Positions 10,818 through 20,133 of a stretch of DNA of 64,000 bases are shown one piece after another (position 1 is the stretch's first letter; each line of letters starts with the position of its first letter). The notes under the pieces are model-generated. The model was not told the origin of the DNA and did not search any database. It saw only the letters and a list, made by a program, of their open reading frames with translations. The position numbers were made by a program, and so were the translations under genes. This DNA comes from an uncultured Alphaproteobacteria bacterium (GTDB lineage Bacteria; Pseudomonadota; Alphaproteobacteria; Rhizobiales; Aestuariivirgaceae): assembly GCA_945957365.1 (NCBI GenBank), contig CAMFKI010000013.1:25156-89155 (forward strand), read 5' to 3'.

Positions 10818-11561
10818 TCACCGTTGCGATCTCCCTCTTGCGGGCTCATGCGCAAACCCGCGCCGTCCCGTTCCGAAACCCACGATCTCCTCCACCAGCA
10901 CGTCGAGCGAGTCCACGCTGGGCGTGTCGGGATTGATACTGTCCGCCAAAATGGAAAGTTCCGTGCAGGCCACCAGCAGAAGGTCAACGCCCTGCGCCGC
11001 GAGGTCGCTGCTGATCTGCGCGAAGCGCCGCCGGGTCGCCTCACCCGTGTCGCCGCGCTTCACGGCCTTGATGATGTCGACCAGCGTCGACTGCTGTTGC
11101 GGCACTGCGACCGTGATGCCGCAGCCGGCCATCGCCTCGTGATAGATGCCGAGGTCGACCACCGCCGTCGACGCCAGCAGTCCCACGCGCCGGTGGCGCA
11201 GCGCCATGGCGGCGATGCGCTCCGCCGTCAGTGCGATCATGTCGAGAAGCGGGATGTCCACCGCCCGGGTGATGGCCGGCGCGTAGGCATGTGCCGTGTT
11301 GCAGGCGATGGCCAGGGCCTCCGCACCCCCGACGCGCAAGCGCTGCGCCATCCGCACGAGTTCGGGTTCGGGGCTCTCGCCAGTCTTGTCGATCAGCGCC
11401 GCGATGCGCGATGGCACATCCGGGTTGCTGTCGACGAGGAGGTGCACATGATCGCTGTCGTCGGTCGCGGGCGTGGCAAGGAGCACGCGCCGCATCAGCT
11501 CGATCGTGGCCTCCGGCCCCATGCCCCCCAATATGCCGACGACGGGCCGGCGCGCGCTCAT
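10818..11561 (-). CDS. Aspartate/glutamate racemase family protein
   Basis: This 247-residue protein belongs to the two-cysteine amino-acid racemases: GILGGMGPEAT at the N-terminus, first catalytic Cys87 in AIACNTAH and second Cys199 in LLVACTEL. These enzymes invert the alpha carbon of acidic amino acids without PLP. The start overlaps the aminotransferase stop as TGATG, so the two are coupled. In this operon the substrate could be cysteate, an aspartate analogue, with the racemase feeding the correct enantiomer to the lyase at 12808. That role is inference. Confidence 0.9.
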   Translation of the reverse strand: MSARRPVVGILGGMGPEATIELMRRVLLATPATDDSDHVHLLVDSNPDVPSRIAALIDKTGESPEPELVRMAQRLRVGGAEALAIACNTAHAYAPAITRAVDIPLLDMIALTAERIAAMALRHRRVGLLASTAVVDLGIYHEAMAGCGITVAVPQQQSTLVDIIKAVKRGDTGEATRRRFAQISSDLAAQGVDLLLVACTELSILADSINPDTPSVDSLDVLVEEIVGFGTGRRGFAHEPARGRSQR

Positions 11562-12802
11562 CAGGAAACCTCCATTGCCGGCGGTTCGCGCAGGCTGCCG
11601 CTGGCGATCGCCGCGCGTGTCTCGAGCGCGCTCTCCCGGATGATGGAGCCGATCAGCCGGCAGTCTTCCAGCGAGAAGGTCAGCGGCAGGCGCATGTCGC
11701 AGAGCTGGTCGAGAACCCGGTCGGTCTTCGGAAGCCGCTGTGCGCCGGCATAGCGCCAGCTCTCGTAGCGGCTGGTGAAGGCAAAGGGCTCGGGCGCCCC
11801 GAACCATTTGATCTCGACATTGCGCTCAAGGCAGCGGGCGAGGAAGTCGCGCACCGCGCGGGCATCGAAATCCGGCACCAGAAACTGGATGGAGCTGGCG
11901 ACGAACTGCTCCCCGGCCGGGCGCTGCGGAAGGCGGATGCCGGGCACGTTGCGAAGTTCTTCCGCCACGGCCGCGTAGCGCTCGTTCCAGCGCACACAGT
12001 TCGCGTCGAGCCTCGCGAGCTGCGGACGGAGGATGGCGGCGCGAAGATTGTCCATGCGGCCGGAGCAGTTCGGCGTGTCGAGGCGGATGTCGCGGTAGGT
12101 CTCCGCCGGAGGGCCCGCGGGATGGCGGCCATAGAGCATGTAGGAGCCCGATAGGATGGTGGCGCGTGCCATCAGCTCCGCATCGTCCGAGACGAGAAAG
12201 CCGCCTTCACCGGAATTCATGTGCTTGTAGGTCTGCGTCGAATAGCAGGCCGCGAGACCATGGCGGCCGGATTTGGTGCCGTTCCACGCCGCCCCCATGG
12301 TGTGGGCGCAGTCCTCGATCACCGCGACGGCATGGGCGCGGCAGACCGCCATCAGGGCATCCATGTCGGCGATGTGTCCGCGCATGTGGGAGAGGAGGAG
12401 GAAGCGTGCCCCCGTCTCTGCGGCCTTCTGCGCGAGGTCGTCGAGATCGATCACCAGATCGTCCGTCGACTCGACGAAGACAGGGCGTCCGCCCGCGCCT
12501 GCGATGGCGCCCGGTACCGGCGAGAGCGTGAAGGCATTGGTCAGCACCGGCGCGTCGTGACGCAACCCTGCGGCGCGCAGTGCCGTCACCATCGCATAGC
12601 CTCCCGAGGCGACGGCAAGGCAATATCGCGCGCCGATGTAGTCGCGGAATTCGAGTTCGAGCAGGGCTGTCTCTGCAGTCTCCCCCGGCACGGTGTTGTA
12701 GCGGTGCAGGCGCCCCGACTGCATGACGTCCACGGCCCGGGCGATGGCGTCTGCCGGGATGGGCTCCTGCGCCGTGAAGCTGCCGTGGAACACCCGCTTC
12801 AT
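11561..12802 (-). CDS. DegT/DnrJ/EryC1/StrS-family PLP aminotransferase
   Basis: This 413-residue fold-type I PLP enzyme carries the DegT pattern: VIEDCAH with Asp164 for the pyridine nitrogen, and the Schiff-base lysine Lys193 in STQTYKHMNSGEGG. Family members usually transaminate keto-sugars, but some act on other carbonyl substrates. It sits 5 bp after the cysteate-lyase-like gene and is coupled to the racemase, which is unusual for a sugar aminotransferase, and no nucleotide-sugar genes are nearby. A sulfopyruvate or related keto-acid substrate is a hypothesis from context only. Confidence 0.88.
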   Translation of the reverse strand: MKRVFHGSFTAQEPIPADAIARAVDVMQSGRLHRYNTVPGETAETALLELEFRDYIGARYCLAVASGGYAMVTALRAAGLRHDAPVLTNAFTLSPVPGAIAGAGGRPVFVESTDDLVIDLDDLAQKAAETGARFLLLSHMRGHIADMDALMAVCRAHAVAVIEDCAHTMGAAWNGTKSGRHGLAACYSTQTYKHMNSGEGGFLVSDDAELMARATILSGSYMLYGRHPAGPPAETYRDIRLDTPNCSGRMDNLRAAILRPQLARLDANCVRWNERYAAVAEELRNVPGIRLPQRPAGEQFVASSIQFLVPDFDARAVRDFLARCLERNVEIKWFGAPEPFAFTSRYESWRYAGAQRLPKTDRVLDQLCDMRLPLTFSLEDCRLIGSIIRESALETRAAIASGSLREPPAMEVS

Positions 12803-12807
12803 GGCGA

Positions 12808-13830
12808 TCAGGCGGCCAGGCGTTTGCTGTTTCGGTATCCGAAATCATCGGCATAGCCGAACAGGCCGGCCTGGCCTCCGGTGTGGAGGAACACGACGTT
12901 CTGGCCCTTCTTGAAGAAGCCCTTGCGGCACAGGTCGATGAGGCCGGCCATGCCCTTGCCGGAATAGACGGGGTCGAGCAGGATTGCCTCGGTTCGCGCC
13001 AGAAGCTCGATCGCCGCGATGGTGTCGGCACCCGGGAAGCCATAACCCTTGCCTACATAGTCACAGTTGGCAACGACGTCTTCGCGCTTCACCGCGCCCG
13101 GGCAGCCGCACTTCTCGGCGGTGAGGGCGGCGAGCTTGTAGACATTCTCTTCCTGCCGGTCCTTCGGCGCGCGCACGCCGATGCCGAGGAGCGGCACGCC
13201 GGAATTGATGCCGCAGAGACCCGCCACGAGCCCGGCCTGGGTCCCCGCACTCCCGGTGGCATGGACGACATGGTCGATGCGGAGGCCCATGTCATTGGCC
13301 TGGGTCACGAGTTCGATCGCGGCATTGACATATCCCAGCGCGCCCGTCGGGTTGGAGCCGCCGCCGGGGATGGCATAGGGCTTGCGCCCTTCGGCCTTCA
13401 TGCGCTCGGCAACCTTCGTCATCTCGCCGTTCATGTCGGGATTGGCCGGGCGGTGTTCGACGCTGGCGCCGTGCAGGAAGTCGAGCAGCACGTTGCCGTT
13501 GGTGGTGTAGTCGGGATCGGTCTTGCCGGTGCGGTCCTCGAGCAGAATGTGGCAGGCGATACCCATGCGTGCGGCGAATGCCGCCGTCTGCCGGGCATGG
13601 TTCGACTGCGTCGCACCCTGGGTGAGGACGATGTCTGCCCCCTGGTCGCGTGCCTCGGCCATCAGGAACTCGAGCTTGCGGGTCTTGTTGCCGCCGGTCG
13701 ACATGCCGGTGCAATCGTCGCGCTTGATCCAGAGTTCCGGCCCGCCGAGATGCCGGCTGAGGTTCGGCATGTGCTCCAGCGGCGTCGGCAGATGGGCGAA
13801 GCGAACACGGGGAAAACGGCCGAGGTTCAT
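12808..13830 (-). CDS. D-cysteine desulfhydrase / L-cysteate sulfo-lyase family PLP enzyme
   Basis: This 340-residue fold-type II PLP lyase has the DcyD/CuyA signature KRDDCTG followed by [10 protein letters not shown], with Lys49 as the probable PLP lysine. [23 protein letters not shown] and [14 protein letters not shown] also match the family. DcyD homologues release sulfide from D-cysteine; the closely related CuyA releases sulfite from L-cysteate. The sulfonate importer and HpsN-like gene in the same operon favour the CuyA reading. The ATG at 13830 is used; a TTG nine codons upstream is unsupported. It is the first gene of the operon and divergent from a LysR gene. Confidence 0.85.
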   Translation of the reverse strand: MNLGRFPRVRFAHLPTPLEHMPNLSRHLGGPELWIKRDDCTGMSTGGNKTRKLEFLMAEARDQGADIVLTQGATQSNHARQTAAFAARMGIACHILLEDRTGKTDPDYTTNGNVLLDFLHGASVEHRPANPDMNGEMTKVAERMKAEGRKPYAIPGGGSNPTGALGYVNAAIELVTQANDMGLRIDHVVHATGSAGTQAGLVAGLCGINSGVPLLGIGVRAPKDRQEENVYKLAALTAEKCGCPGAVKREDVVANCDYVGKGYGFPGADTIAAIELLARTEAILLDPVYSGKGMAGLIDLCRKGFFKKGQNVVFLHTGGQAGLFGYADDFGYRNSKRLAA

Positions 13831-13902
13831 GGCGGTCAGAGCTCCAGCAGGCAACAATCAGAATGCAAAGTTGCTATGGTGTGCTAGTGTATTCCTGCAT
13901 TT

Positions 13903-13950
13903 GGCATCGTAAAAATGCCGATTGCCGACCGTACCATGCAGATGTTGCAT
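13903..13950. promoter_or_regulatory. Divergent operator region: GGCAT-N7-ATGCC and ATGCA-N5-TGCAT
   Basis: Two short inverted repeats lie in the 135-bp gap between the lyase operon and the LysR gene: GGCAT-N7-ATGCC at 13903-13919 and ATGCA-N5-TGCAT at 13936-13950. Their size and spacing suit LysR-type boxes. They probably bind the product of the gene at 13966, which would autoregulate and activate the sulfonate operon. Confidence 0.45.
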
Positions 13951-13965
13951 ATTGAGCGGGGAGCC

Positions 13966-14862
13966 ATGGACCTGCGATGGCTGGAGGATCTGGTGGCGCT
14001 CGCCGAAGCGGGCTCGATCACCCGCGCCGCCGCCCTGCGCAACGTCACGCAGCCCGCCTTCACCCGGCGCATCCAGCAGATCGAGCAATGGCTTGGCACG
14101 CCCGTCATCGATCGCAGCGTACGGCCGGCGCGTGTGTCTGCCGCCGTGCTGCGCAAGATCGAGGACGTGCGCGCCCTGTCCGGTGAAATCCGGCAGCTGC
14201 GGCGTGACGTGGCGGATGGCGATGCCGCGCAGCGCCGGGTGGCGATCGCGGCCCAGCATTCCCTTTCCGCCGGCCTGCTGCCGCGCTTCATCGCGCATCT
14301 GCAGCAGCGCAAGCCGGCGCCCACCATCCAGCTGCGATCCGCCGACCGGGCGGAATGCCATACCCTGCTGATGACGAGGCAGGTCTCGATGCTGATGATC
14401 TACGAGACCGAGGGGCTGCCCATTGCCCCGGACGAAACGCTGATCGAGCGCCGGGTGATCGGCGCGGACCATCTCTGCCCCGTCGTGTCGCCGCAGCGGC
14501 GGGCAGCGCTTCCCGGTGCGAGGCACGTCCCGGTGATCGGTTACCCGCCCGATGTCTTCTTCGGTAATGTCTTCGCGCGGCGCATCCTGCCGCTGCTGCA
14601 GGCCCGCCAGCCTGTGGAGGTGCTGTGCGAAACGGCACTGGTGCCCGCGGCCCTGGCGCTGGCGCTCGAAGGTGCGGGCATCGCCTGGCTGCCGCGCAGC
14701 CTGTGCGGCCCCCACCTCGGATCCGGAGCCCTCGTCGAGTTGGGTCCGGAGCATGGCAGCGTCGAGATGCAGATCGTCTCGGCACGGCTCACCACGCCGC
14801 GGCCAGCACATGTCGACGCGGTGTGGGCCGCGCTCGGCGCCTTCATGGCAGCCCGCACATGA
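13966..14862 (+). CDS. LysR-family transcriptional regulator
   Basis: This 298-residue regulator starts with the LysR helix-turn-helix (MDLRWLEDLVALAEAGS, then RNVTQPAFTRRIQQIEQWLG) and continues into a ligand-binding domain. The ATG at 13966 has GGGGAG directly upstream; earlier in-frame ATGs lie inside the probable operator. It is divergent from the lyase/transporter operon and overlaps the next LysR gene by ATGA, so two LysR regulators are co-translated, which is uncommon. It is the best candidate for control of the minus-strand operon. Confidence 0.92.
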   Translation: MDLRWLEDLVALAEAGSITRAAALRNVTQPAFTRRIQQIEQWLGTPVIDRSVRPARVSAAVLRKIEDVRALSGEIRQLRRDVADGDAAQRRVAIAAQHSLSAGLLPRFIAHLQQRKPAPTIQLRSADRAECHTLLMTRQVSMLMIYETEGLPIAPDETLIERRVIGADHLCPVVSPQRRAALPGARHVPVIGYPPDVFFGNVFARRILPLLQARQPVEVLCETALVPAALALALEGAGIAWLPRSLCGPHLGSGALVELGPEHGSVEMQIVSARLTTPRPAHVDAVWAALGAFMAART

Positions 14863-15932
14863 GGCCCGGCTCACCTGGTTCGTCTGGCATCACTGGCCCC
14901 GCCGACTTCAGCGACATCAGCCTGCGGTCGCTGCAGGTGTTCGCGGCCGTCGAGGAAACCGGCTCCATGACCCTCGCCGCGGCGCGGCTCGGGGCGAGCC
15001 GGTCGGGTATTTCCCAGCAGATCACCAATCTCGAGCTCACGCTGGGCGCTCCCTTGTTCGACCGGACCGCCCGCCCCATGGTGCTGACGCCGGTGGGCGT
15101 CGTGCTGCGCCGCCACGCCCACCACATTCTCGAGGCGGTGAGCGCGGCGCGCACCGAATTGCTGGAGCTCTCGCTCTCTGCTCTCGTCGAATTGCGGCTG
15201 GGCATCATCGACGATCTCGATGCCTCGGTGACCCCCGAGCTCGTGTCGCACATCCGCTCGCTCTACCCGCGCTGCCAGCTGTCGGTGAGTTCCGGCCGCT
15301 CCGACAGCCTTACGTCGGGCCTGGTGAAGCGCCTCGACGACGTGGTGGTGACCGGGGTCCTCCCTGAAGACATGTCGCATTTCGAGGATTATCCCATCCT
15401 GCGCGAGTCCTTCATCATCGCAGCGGCGAGCGGCGCCCTCGCAGGTGGGGCAGGCCTGCGCCGGCAGCTCGAGACAGCGCCCTTCGTGCGCTACACCTCG
15501 GCCATGCCGATCGGGCAGCTCATCAACCAGCATCTCAGACGTCTGCGCATCGAGCTTCCCGCTCCCTTCGCCTTCGACGCATCGCGCTCGGTCTTCGCCA
15601 TGATGCAGAAATGCGGGGGCTGGACCATCACCACGCCGCTCTGCCTGCTCGATGCCGCGCCGGAGCGCGAGACCTTCGACTATTTCAGGCTGCCCTTCGC
15701 CGGCTTCACCCGCACAATCCGGCTGGTCGCCCGCCGCGAGGAACTCGGACACCTGCCGGGCAGGCTCGCCAGCCTGTGCCGGCGGCTGATCGCCGAACAG
15801 ATCTTGCCGCGCGTACATGGCGTGGCGCCGTGGACCGAGGATGCCCTCGTGGTGCTCGGCAACGACGGCGAGCCGCTCACGAAGGACGCCGCAATCGCTG
15901 CGGCGGAAGCAGGATCCTGTAGCGCTCCCTGA
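14859..15932 (+). CDS. LysR-family transcriptional regulator (second of a coupled pair)
   Basis: This 357-residue regulator has a LysR helix-turn-helix at about residues 22-80 (LQVFAAVEETGSMTLAAARLG and SRSGISQQITNLE). Its effector domain is followed by a somewhat long C-terminus. The ATG at 14859 overlaps the stop of the preceding LysR gene. It converges on the MttB-like gene, and the two coding regions overlap by 56 bp at their 3' ends. It may control the methyltransferase/flavoprotein pair or act with the first regulator; nothing in the sequence decides this. Confidence 0.9.
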   Translation: MRPGSPGSSGITGPADFSDISLRSLQVFAAVEETGSMTLAAARLGASRSGISQQITNLELTLGAPLFDRTARPMVLTPVGVVLRRHAHHILEAVSAARTELLELSLSALVELRLGIIDDLDASVTPELVSHIRSLYPRCQLSVSSGRSDSLTSGLVKRLDDVVVTGVLPEDMSHFEDYPILRESFIIAAASGALAGGAGLRRQLETAPFVRYTSAMPIGQLINQHLRRLRIELPAPFAFDASRSVFAMMQKCGGWTITTPLCLLDAAPERETFDYFRLPFAGFTRTIRLVARREELGHLPGRLASLCRRLIAEQILPRVHGVAPWTEDALVVLGNDGEPLTKDAAIAAAEAGSCSAP

Positions 15933-17436
15933 TCGCTGCGTCTGCCGCGCCCGAGAGGTAATCGGGGTAATGCGTGGCGAGGACCTGCTGTGCCTTGGCC
16001 CTGGAGCGTGACCACAGATCGGCAGCGCCCTTGTCGGCCCAGCTGCGCGGGTCATCGCGGTCCGCCAGCTTGGGATAGTAATAGTCCCGCTCCATCGCAG
16101 CCAGCGTATGGTCGGCGCCGAGGAAATGCCCTTCGCCAAGTACGGAGCTGCAGATCGCCTCGAAGCCGAGGCTGTCCTCGCTCACCTCGATGCCCTTGAT
16201 GATGCGGTAGATGTGCGACAGCATCTCGTCGTCGGCCACGAAGGCCTCGAAGGAGGCGCCGAGCAGGCTCGCCATCATGCCGGAGCTTTCATAGATCATG
16301 TTGGTCCCGGCGAGGCCTGCCGCCAGCGCAGAAAAGGCCTTTTCCGCACCCATCTGGGCATCCACCGCCTTGGCGTCGGTCATCGAGGAGGCGGCGCCCG
16401 AGGGCAGGCCCAGCCAGTTCGACAGCTGCCCGGAGGCGGCGTTCATCACCGAGATTTCGCCGCCGCCGCCGCAGAAGGCGCCCGTCCTCAGGTCGATCAC
16501 CAGCGGCCAGTTGGAGAAGATCATCGGATAGCCGGGCGAGATCATGTTGACGAGCACCAGCGCGGCCAGCGTCTCGGCCAGCGACTGCGCGAGAAAGCCC
16601 GCCGGTATTGCCGGAGCGGTCGCACCCGATTGTGCTGCGATGATGGCATTGATCGGCACGCCGCGCCTGATGCAGGCATAGGTCACGTCCACGGCATCCT
16701 CGCCATAGCGCATCGGCGAGATGACCGGCGAGATGTGGGCCTTGCAGAAGGGCCGCTTGCGATAGAGGCCCTCGCCACCCAGCGCGATGTCGAACATGTC
16801 GATGATCGGATCGACGTGCTCGGCGAGCGTGAAGCTGGTGCCCACCGGCTTCGTCGTGCCCGCGAGCAGCGCATAGGCGGTGTTGACGTCGAGATCGAGA
16901 TTGTCGGGGACATCGGTCGCGACGCAGCAGCGCGTGAACCAGCTGACATTGGCGAGCGTGTCGATGAGCCGCGTAAAATCATAAAGATCGGCGAGCGTCG
17001 AGGAGCGGTAGCGCCCGGTTTCGATGTCGAGCGTCTGCACGGCCGCACCGCCGGTGCCGAAATGGACGCGCTCGCCGCCGATCTCGAAATCATGCTTCGG
17101 GTCGCGGCCATGATAGACGAAGGACTTGGCGGCCCCGGCGATGACGTCTTCGACGAGGCCCCCGGAATAGCAAAGCCGTCCGCGCGCAGAGAGGTGCGCG
17201 CCCTTGGTCAGGGCAAGGTCCTGGAAGCGCCGGGGCACCTCGCCCATGCCCAGTTCTTCCAGCAAGCGGAGGGCCGTATCGTAGATGGCGCGGAGGCCGG
17301 CCTCGCTCAGCGGCTTGTAGCTGCCGCCCGTCGGGCCGGGTGGAGCGGGGTTCGTTTCCGGGCCCGCCTGGCGCACCGCGACGCGGGCGGTGCGGCCTCC
17401 GGCGCGGCGGCCAATCCGGGCAGTTTCACCAGTCAA
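15877..17436 (-). CDS. Trimethylamine methyltransferase (MttB) superfamily protein
   Basis: This 519-residue protein belongs to the MttB superfamily, which moves methyl groups from quaternary or tertiary amines to a corrinoid protein. It reads through without an amber codon, so it is the non-pyrrolysine branch, as in the glycine-betaine methyltransferase MtgB. No corrinoid protein gene or activating enzyme gene lies within the window, so the partner must be elsewhere. It is divergent from a DMGDH/sarcosine-dehydrogenase-like flavoprotein, which fits successive demethylation of a betaine. The exact substrate is unknown. Confidence 0.88.
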   Translation of the reverse strand: MTGETARIGRRAGGRTARVAVRQAGPETNPAPPGPTGGSYKPLSEAGLRAIYDTALRLLEELGMGEVPRRFQDLALTKGAHLSARGRLCYSGGLVEDVIAGAAKSFVYHGRDPKHDFEIGGERVHFGTGGAAVQTLDIETGRYRSSTLADLYDFTRLIDTLANVSWFTRCCVATDVPDNLDLDVNTAYALLAGTTKPVGTSFTLAEHVDPIIDMFDIALGGEGLYRKRPFCKAHISPVISPMRYGEDAVDVTYACIRRGVPINAIIAAQSGATAPAIPAGFLAQSLAETLAALVLVNMISPGYPMIFSNWPLVIDLRTGAFCGGGGEISVMNAASGQLSNWLGLPSGAASSMTDAKAVDAQMGAEKAFSALAAGLAGTNMIYESSGMMASLLGASFEAFVADDEMLSHIYRIIKGIEVSEDSLGFEAICSSVLGEGHFLGADHTLAAMERDYYYPKLADRDDPRSWADKGAADLWSRSRAKAQQVLATHYPDYLSGAADAAIRERYRILLPPQRLRRPS

Positions 17437-17508
17437 TCGAGCTCTCCCGCTTGCAGGATCTCCAGATCGCAGAGTAGCCGGATTTCTTTCTCCGGAATGG
17501 ATTTCCGG

Positions 17509-17554
17509 GATTGTTCAGCAAATGCGAACAATCATGTCAGCCTTGCTGAACATG
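17509..17554. promoter_or_regulatory. Compound operator with nested inverted repeats
   Basis: Between the MttB-like and flavoprotein genes, GATTGTTC at 17509-17516 pairs with GAACAATC at 17526-17533. TGTTCAGCAA at 17512-17521 also pairs with TTGCTGAACA at 17543-17552. The shared word TGTTC/GAACA occurs three times at about one- to two-turn spacing. This is what a dimeric regulator with alternative half-site pairings would need, and it probably coordinates both divergent genes. Confidence 0.6.
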
Positions 17555-17627
17555 ATCCTCCCCGGCTTGCGGCATCGTCGCCAGCCGCTAGCCTGCCGGC
17601 AATTGCGTCCGACGGAGGAAAGTCATC

Positions 17628-20048
17628 GTGAAGACCCATGCCCGTGTCGTCGTCATCGGTGGCGGAATTGCCGGATGCTCGACGCTCTATCATCTGACCC
17701 GTGAAGGCTGGTCGGACGTGATGATGGTGGAGCGCGACGAGCTCACCTCCGGCACCACTTGGCACTCGGCCGCCCAGGTCACCAATTTCGGCGGCGTGCA
17801 GACCATGGTCGGCCTCAAGTCGCATTCGATCCGCCTCTACCGTGAACTGGCGGAGGATGCCGATTATCCGATCAATTATCATTACGGCACCGGCGGCATC
17901 CGGCTGGCGTCCACCCGCGATCACCTCGACGGCTATCACCACTTCGTCTCGCAGGCCAGGGGCATGGGGGTCGACTTCGAGGTGATCGACGCGGCTGAGT
18001 GCAAGCGCCGCCACCCGCTGATCACCACCGACAACCTGCTCGGCGCCCTGTGGGATCCGCATGACGGTGACATCGATCCGGCCCAGCTCTGCCAGGCGCT
18101 GGCGCGCCGGGCGCGCAAGGCGGGTGCGGAGATCCTGCGCCAGACGCCGGTCACCGGCCTCACCCAGAAACCCGGAGGCGAGTGGATCGTCCACACCGGG
18201 AAGGGCGACATCACCGCCGAGCACGTGGTCAATGCCGGCGGATACCGCTGCAACGAGATCGGCGCGATGATGGGGGTCATGCATCCGGTCGCCTCGATGG
18301 AGCACCAGTATTTCCTCACCGAGCCCATTCGCGACATCGAGGCGCTGGATTTCCGCGTGCCGCTGATCCGCTGTCCGACGGATGATTTCTACTGCCGGCA
18401 GGAAAAGAAGGGCCTGCTCGTGGGCTTCTATGAACAGGCCTGCAAGACCTGGGGGCTCGACGGCATCGATCCGGCCTTCACCAAGGCGCTGTGCCCCGAT
18501 GATCCGGACCGCGTCCTGCCGGTGCTCGAGAATGTCTTCAGGCGCCTGCCCTGCCTCACCGAGACCGGCATCCACACCATCATCAACGGGCCCATCACCT
18601 ATACGCCCGACGGCCTGCCGATCGTCGGGCGCATACCGGGCAAGCGCAACGCATGGTGCATCACCGGGCTGCGGGCGGGCATTGGCGAAGGCGGCGGCCA
18701 TGGCTGGCTGCTCGCCCAGCAGATCGTCCACGGCGAGGCCTGCTATGACACGTGGTGCCTCGATCCGCGGCGCTTCACGCGCCATGCCAATGTCGAGTTC
18801 ACGGCGCTGAAGGCGATCGAGGACTACCAGAACGAGTTCCGCTTCCACATGCCGCATGAATGGCGTCCCGCGGGGCGTCCGGCCAAGACCACGCCCCTCT
18901 ATCTCGCGCTGCAGGCGGCGGGCGCGTCCTTCGGTGTTGTCAACGGCTGGGAGCGCGCGGCCTTCTTCAAGCCGGCGCCCGAGTTCCGCGGCGAACATTC
19001 CTTCCGCTTCGACAACACCTTCGACGTGATCGGCCATGAGGTGCGCGCCGTTCAGCAGCGTGTCGGCATCATGGAGGTGAACGGCTTCAACCGCATCGAG
19101 ATCAGCGGTGACGGGGTGCATGCCTGGCTCGATGGCATCACCTGCTCGGCGGTGCCGCGCAAGCCCGGCAAGGTCGGGCTCTGCTACCTTCTCAATGAGT
19201 TCGGCAACATCAAGGGCGAGGCCACGATTGCCAATGTGGGTGAAGGCCGCGTCTGGTTCGGCTCGGCCGCGGCTGCCGAATATCACGACATGGACTGGCT
19301 GCGCGCCAGGCTACCCGAAGATGGCTCGATCCACCTTGAGAGCCTGACGAACAGCCACACCATCCTCGTCATTGCCGGCCCCAACTCCCGCGAACTGCTG
19401 CAACGCGTGGCATCGCGCAGCGACTGGTCGAAGGAGTCTTTCCCATGGCTCACCTGCAAGCCCGTGTTCGTCGGTCACCACGAGGCGCTGGCGATGGCCG
19501 TCAGTTTCTCCGGCGAACTGGCCTTCGAGCTGCACATTCGCAATGAATTCCTGCTCGGCGCCTATTCTGAAATCGAGGCGGCGGGGCATGACCTCGGCCT
19601 CGCTCACTTCGGCCTGCTCGCCACCGAGTCGATGCGGCTGGAGAAGAGCTACCGACATTGGAAGGCCGATCTGATCACCGAGTTCAACCCCTATGAATCC
19701 GGACTCGGCCGCTTCGTCAGACTGGACAAGCCCTTCATCGGCCGGGAGGCGCTGATCGACATGAAGACGAAGCCGCCACGAAGGAGCTTCGTCACCCTGG
19801 AGCTTCACACCAGCGAGGCTCCGGCCCACCCGGGCGACAGTGTCATGAAGGATGGCCGGCTCGCAGGCACCATCAGCTCAGCTGCCTGGGGCCATCGCGT
19901 CGGCAAGAACCTCGCCATGGCCTTCGTCGAGCCGGCTCTTGCCGGGCCGGGAACGGCCCTGTCCGTCGCGTTTCTCGGATCGCTCTTCGATGCAACCGTG
20001 ATTGCGGAGTGTCCCTACGACCCCTCCAACAGCAGGATGCGCGCGTGA
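17628..20048 (+). CDS. FAD-dependent oxidoreductase fused to GcvT domain (dimethylglycine/sarcosine dehydrogenase-like)
   Basis: This 806-residue protein has an N-terminal DAO-type FAD domain (VVVIGGGIAG at 8-16) with SGTTWHSAAQ, where His46 matches the covalent FAD site of the sarcosine/dimethylglycine dehydrogenase family. It continues through a linker domain into a C-terminal GcvT-like folate domain (GRFVRLDKPFIGREAL). Such enzymes oxidatively demethylate N-methyl amines and pass formaldehyde to tetrahydrofolate. It is divergent from an MttB-like methyltransferase, so together they could strip methyl groups from a betaine. The exact amine is not determined. Confidence 0.93.
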   Translation: MKTHARVVVIGGGIAGCSTLYHLTREGWSDVMMVERDELTSGTTWHSAAQVTNFGGVQTMVGLKSHSIRLYRELAEDADYPINYHYGTGGIRLASTRDHLDGYHHFVSQARGMGVDFEVIDAAECKRRHPLITTDNLLGALWDPHDGDIDPAQLCQALARRARKAGAEILRQTPVTGLTQKPGGEWIVHTGKGDITAEHVVNAGGYRCNEIGAMMGVMHPVASMEHQYFLTEPIRDIEALDFRVPLIRCPTDDFYCRQEKKGLLVGFYEQACKTWGLDGIDPAFTKALCPDDPDRVLPVLENVFRRLPCLTETGIHTIINGPITYTPDGLPIVGRIPGKRNAWCITGLRAGIGEGGGHGWLLAQQIVHGEACYDTWCLDPRRFTRHANVEFTALKAIEDYQNEFRFHMPHEWRPAGRPAKTTPLYLALQAAGASFGVVNGWERAAFFKPAPEFRGEHSFRFDNTFDVIGHEVRAVQQRVGIMEVNGFNRIEISGDGVHAWLDGITCSAVPRKPGKVGLCYLLNEFGNIKGEATIANVGEGRVWFGSAAAAEYHDMDWLRARLPEDGSIHLESLTNSHTILVIAGPNSRELLQRVASRSDWSKESFPWLTCKPVFVGHHEALAMAVSFSGELAFELHIRNEFLLGAYSEIEAAGHDLGLAHFGLLATESMRLEKSYRHWKADLITEFNPYESGLGRFVRLDKPFIGREALIDMKTKPPRRSFVTLELHTSEAPAHPGDSVMKDGRLAGTISSAAWGHRVGKNLAMAFVEPALAGPGTALSVAFLGSLFDATVIAECPYDPSNSRMRA

Positions 20049-20075
20049 GGCACCTGCGAAAGAACTGCAGATGAC

Positions 20076-20132
20076 AATCGATCGGATCGGCAAGGCGCAC
20101 TGCGCAAGGCAGCACGACAGGATCGATTTTTT
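20076..20132 (+). terminator. Possible terminator after the flavoprotein gene
   Basis: AATCGATC at 20076-20083 pairs with GATCGATT at 20121-20128, and a run of six T ends at 20132. The enclosed 37 bases are long for an intrinsic terminator but may fold further. It lies between the flavoprotein stop and the convergent beta-propeller stop. Confidence 0.3.
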
Positions 20133-20133
20133 C

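Noticed and set aside
17532..19286. 584-codon open frame opposite the flavoprotein
   Set aside because: Antisense shadow of a gene with clear FAD and GcvT domains.
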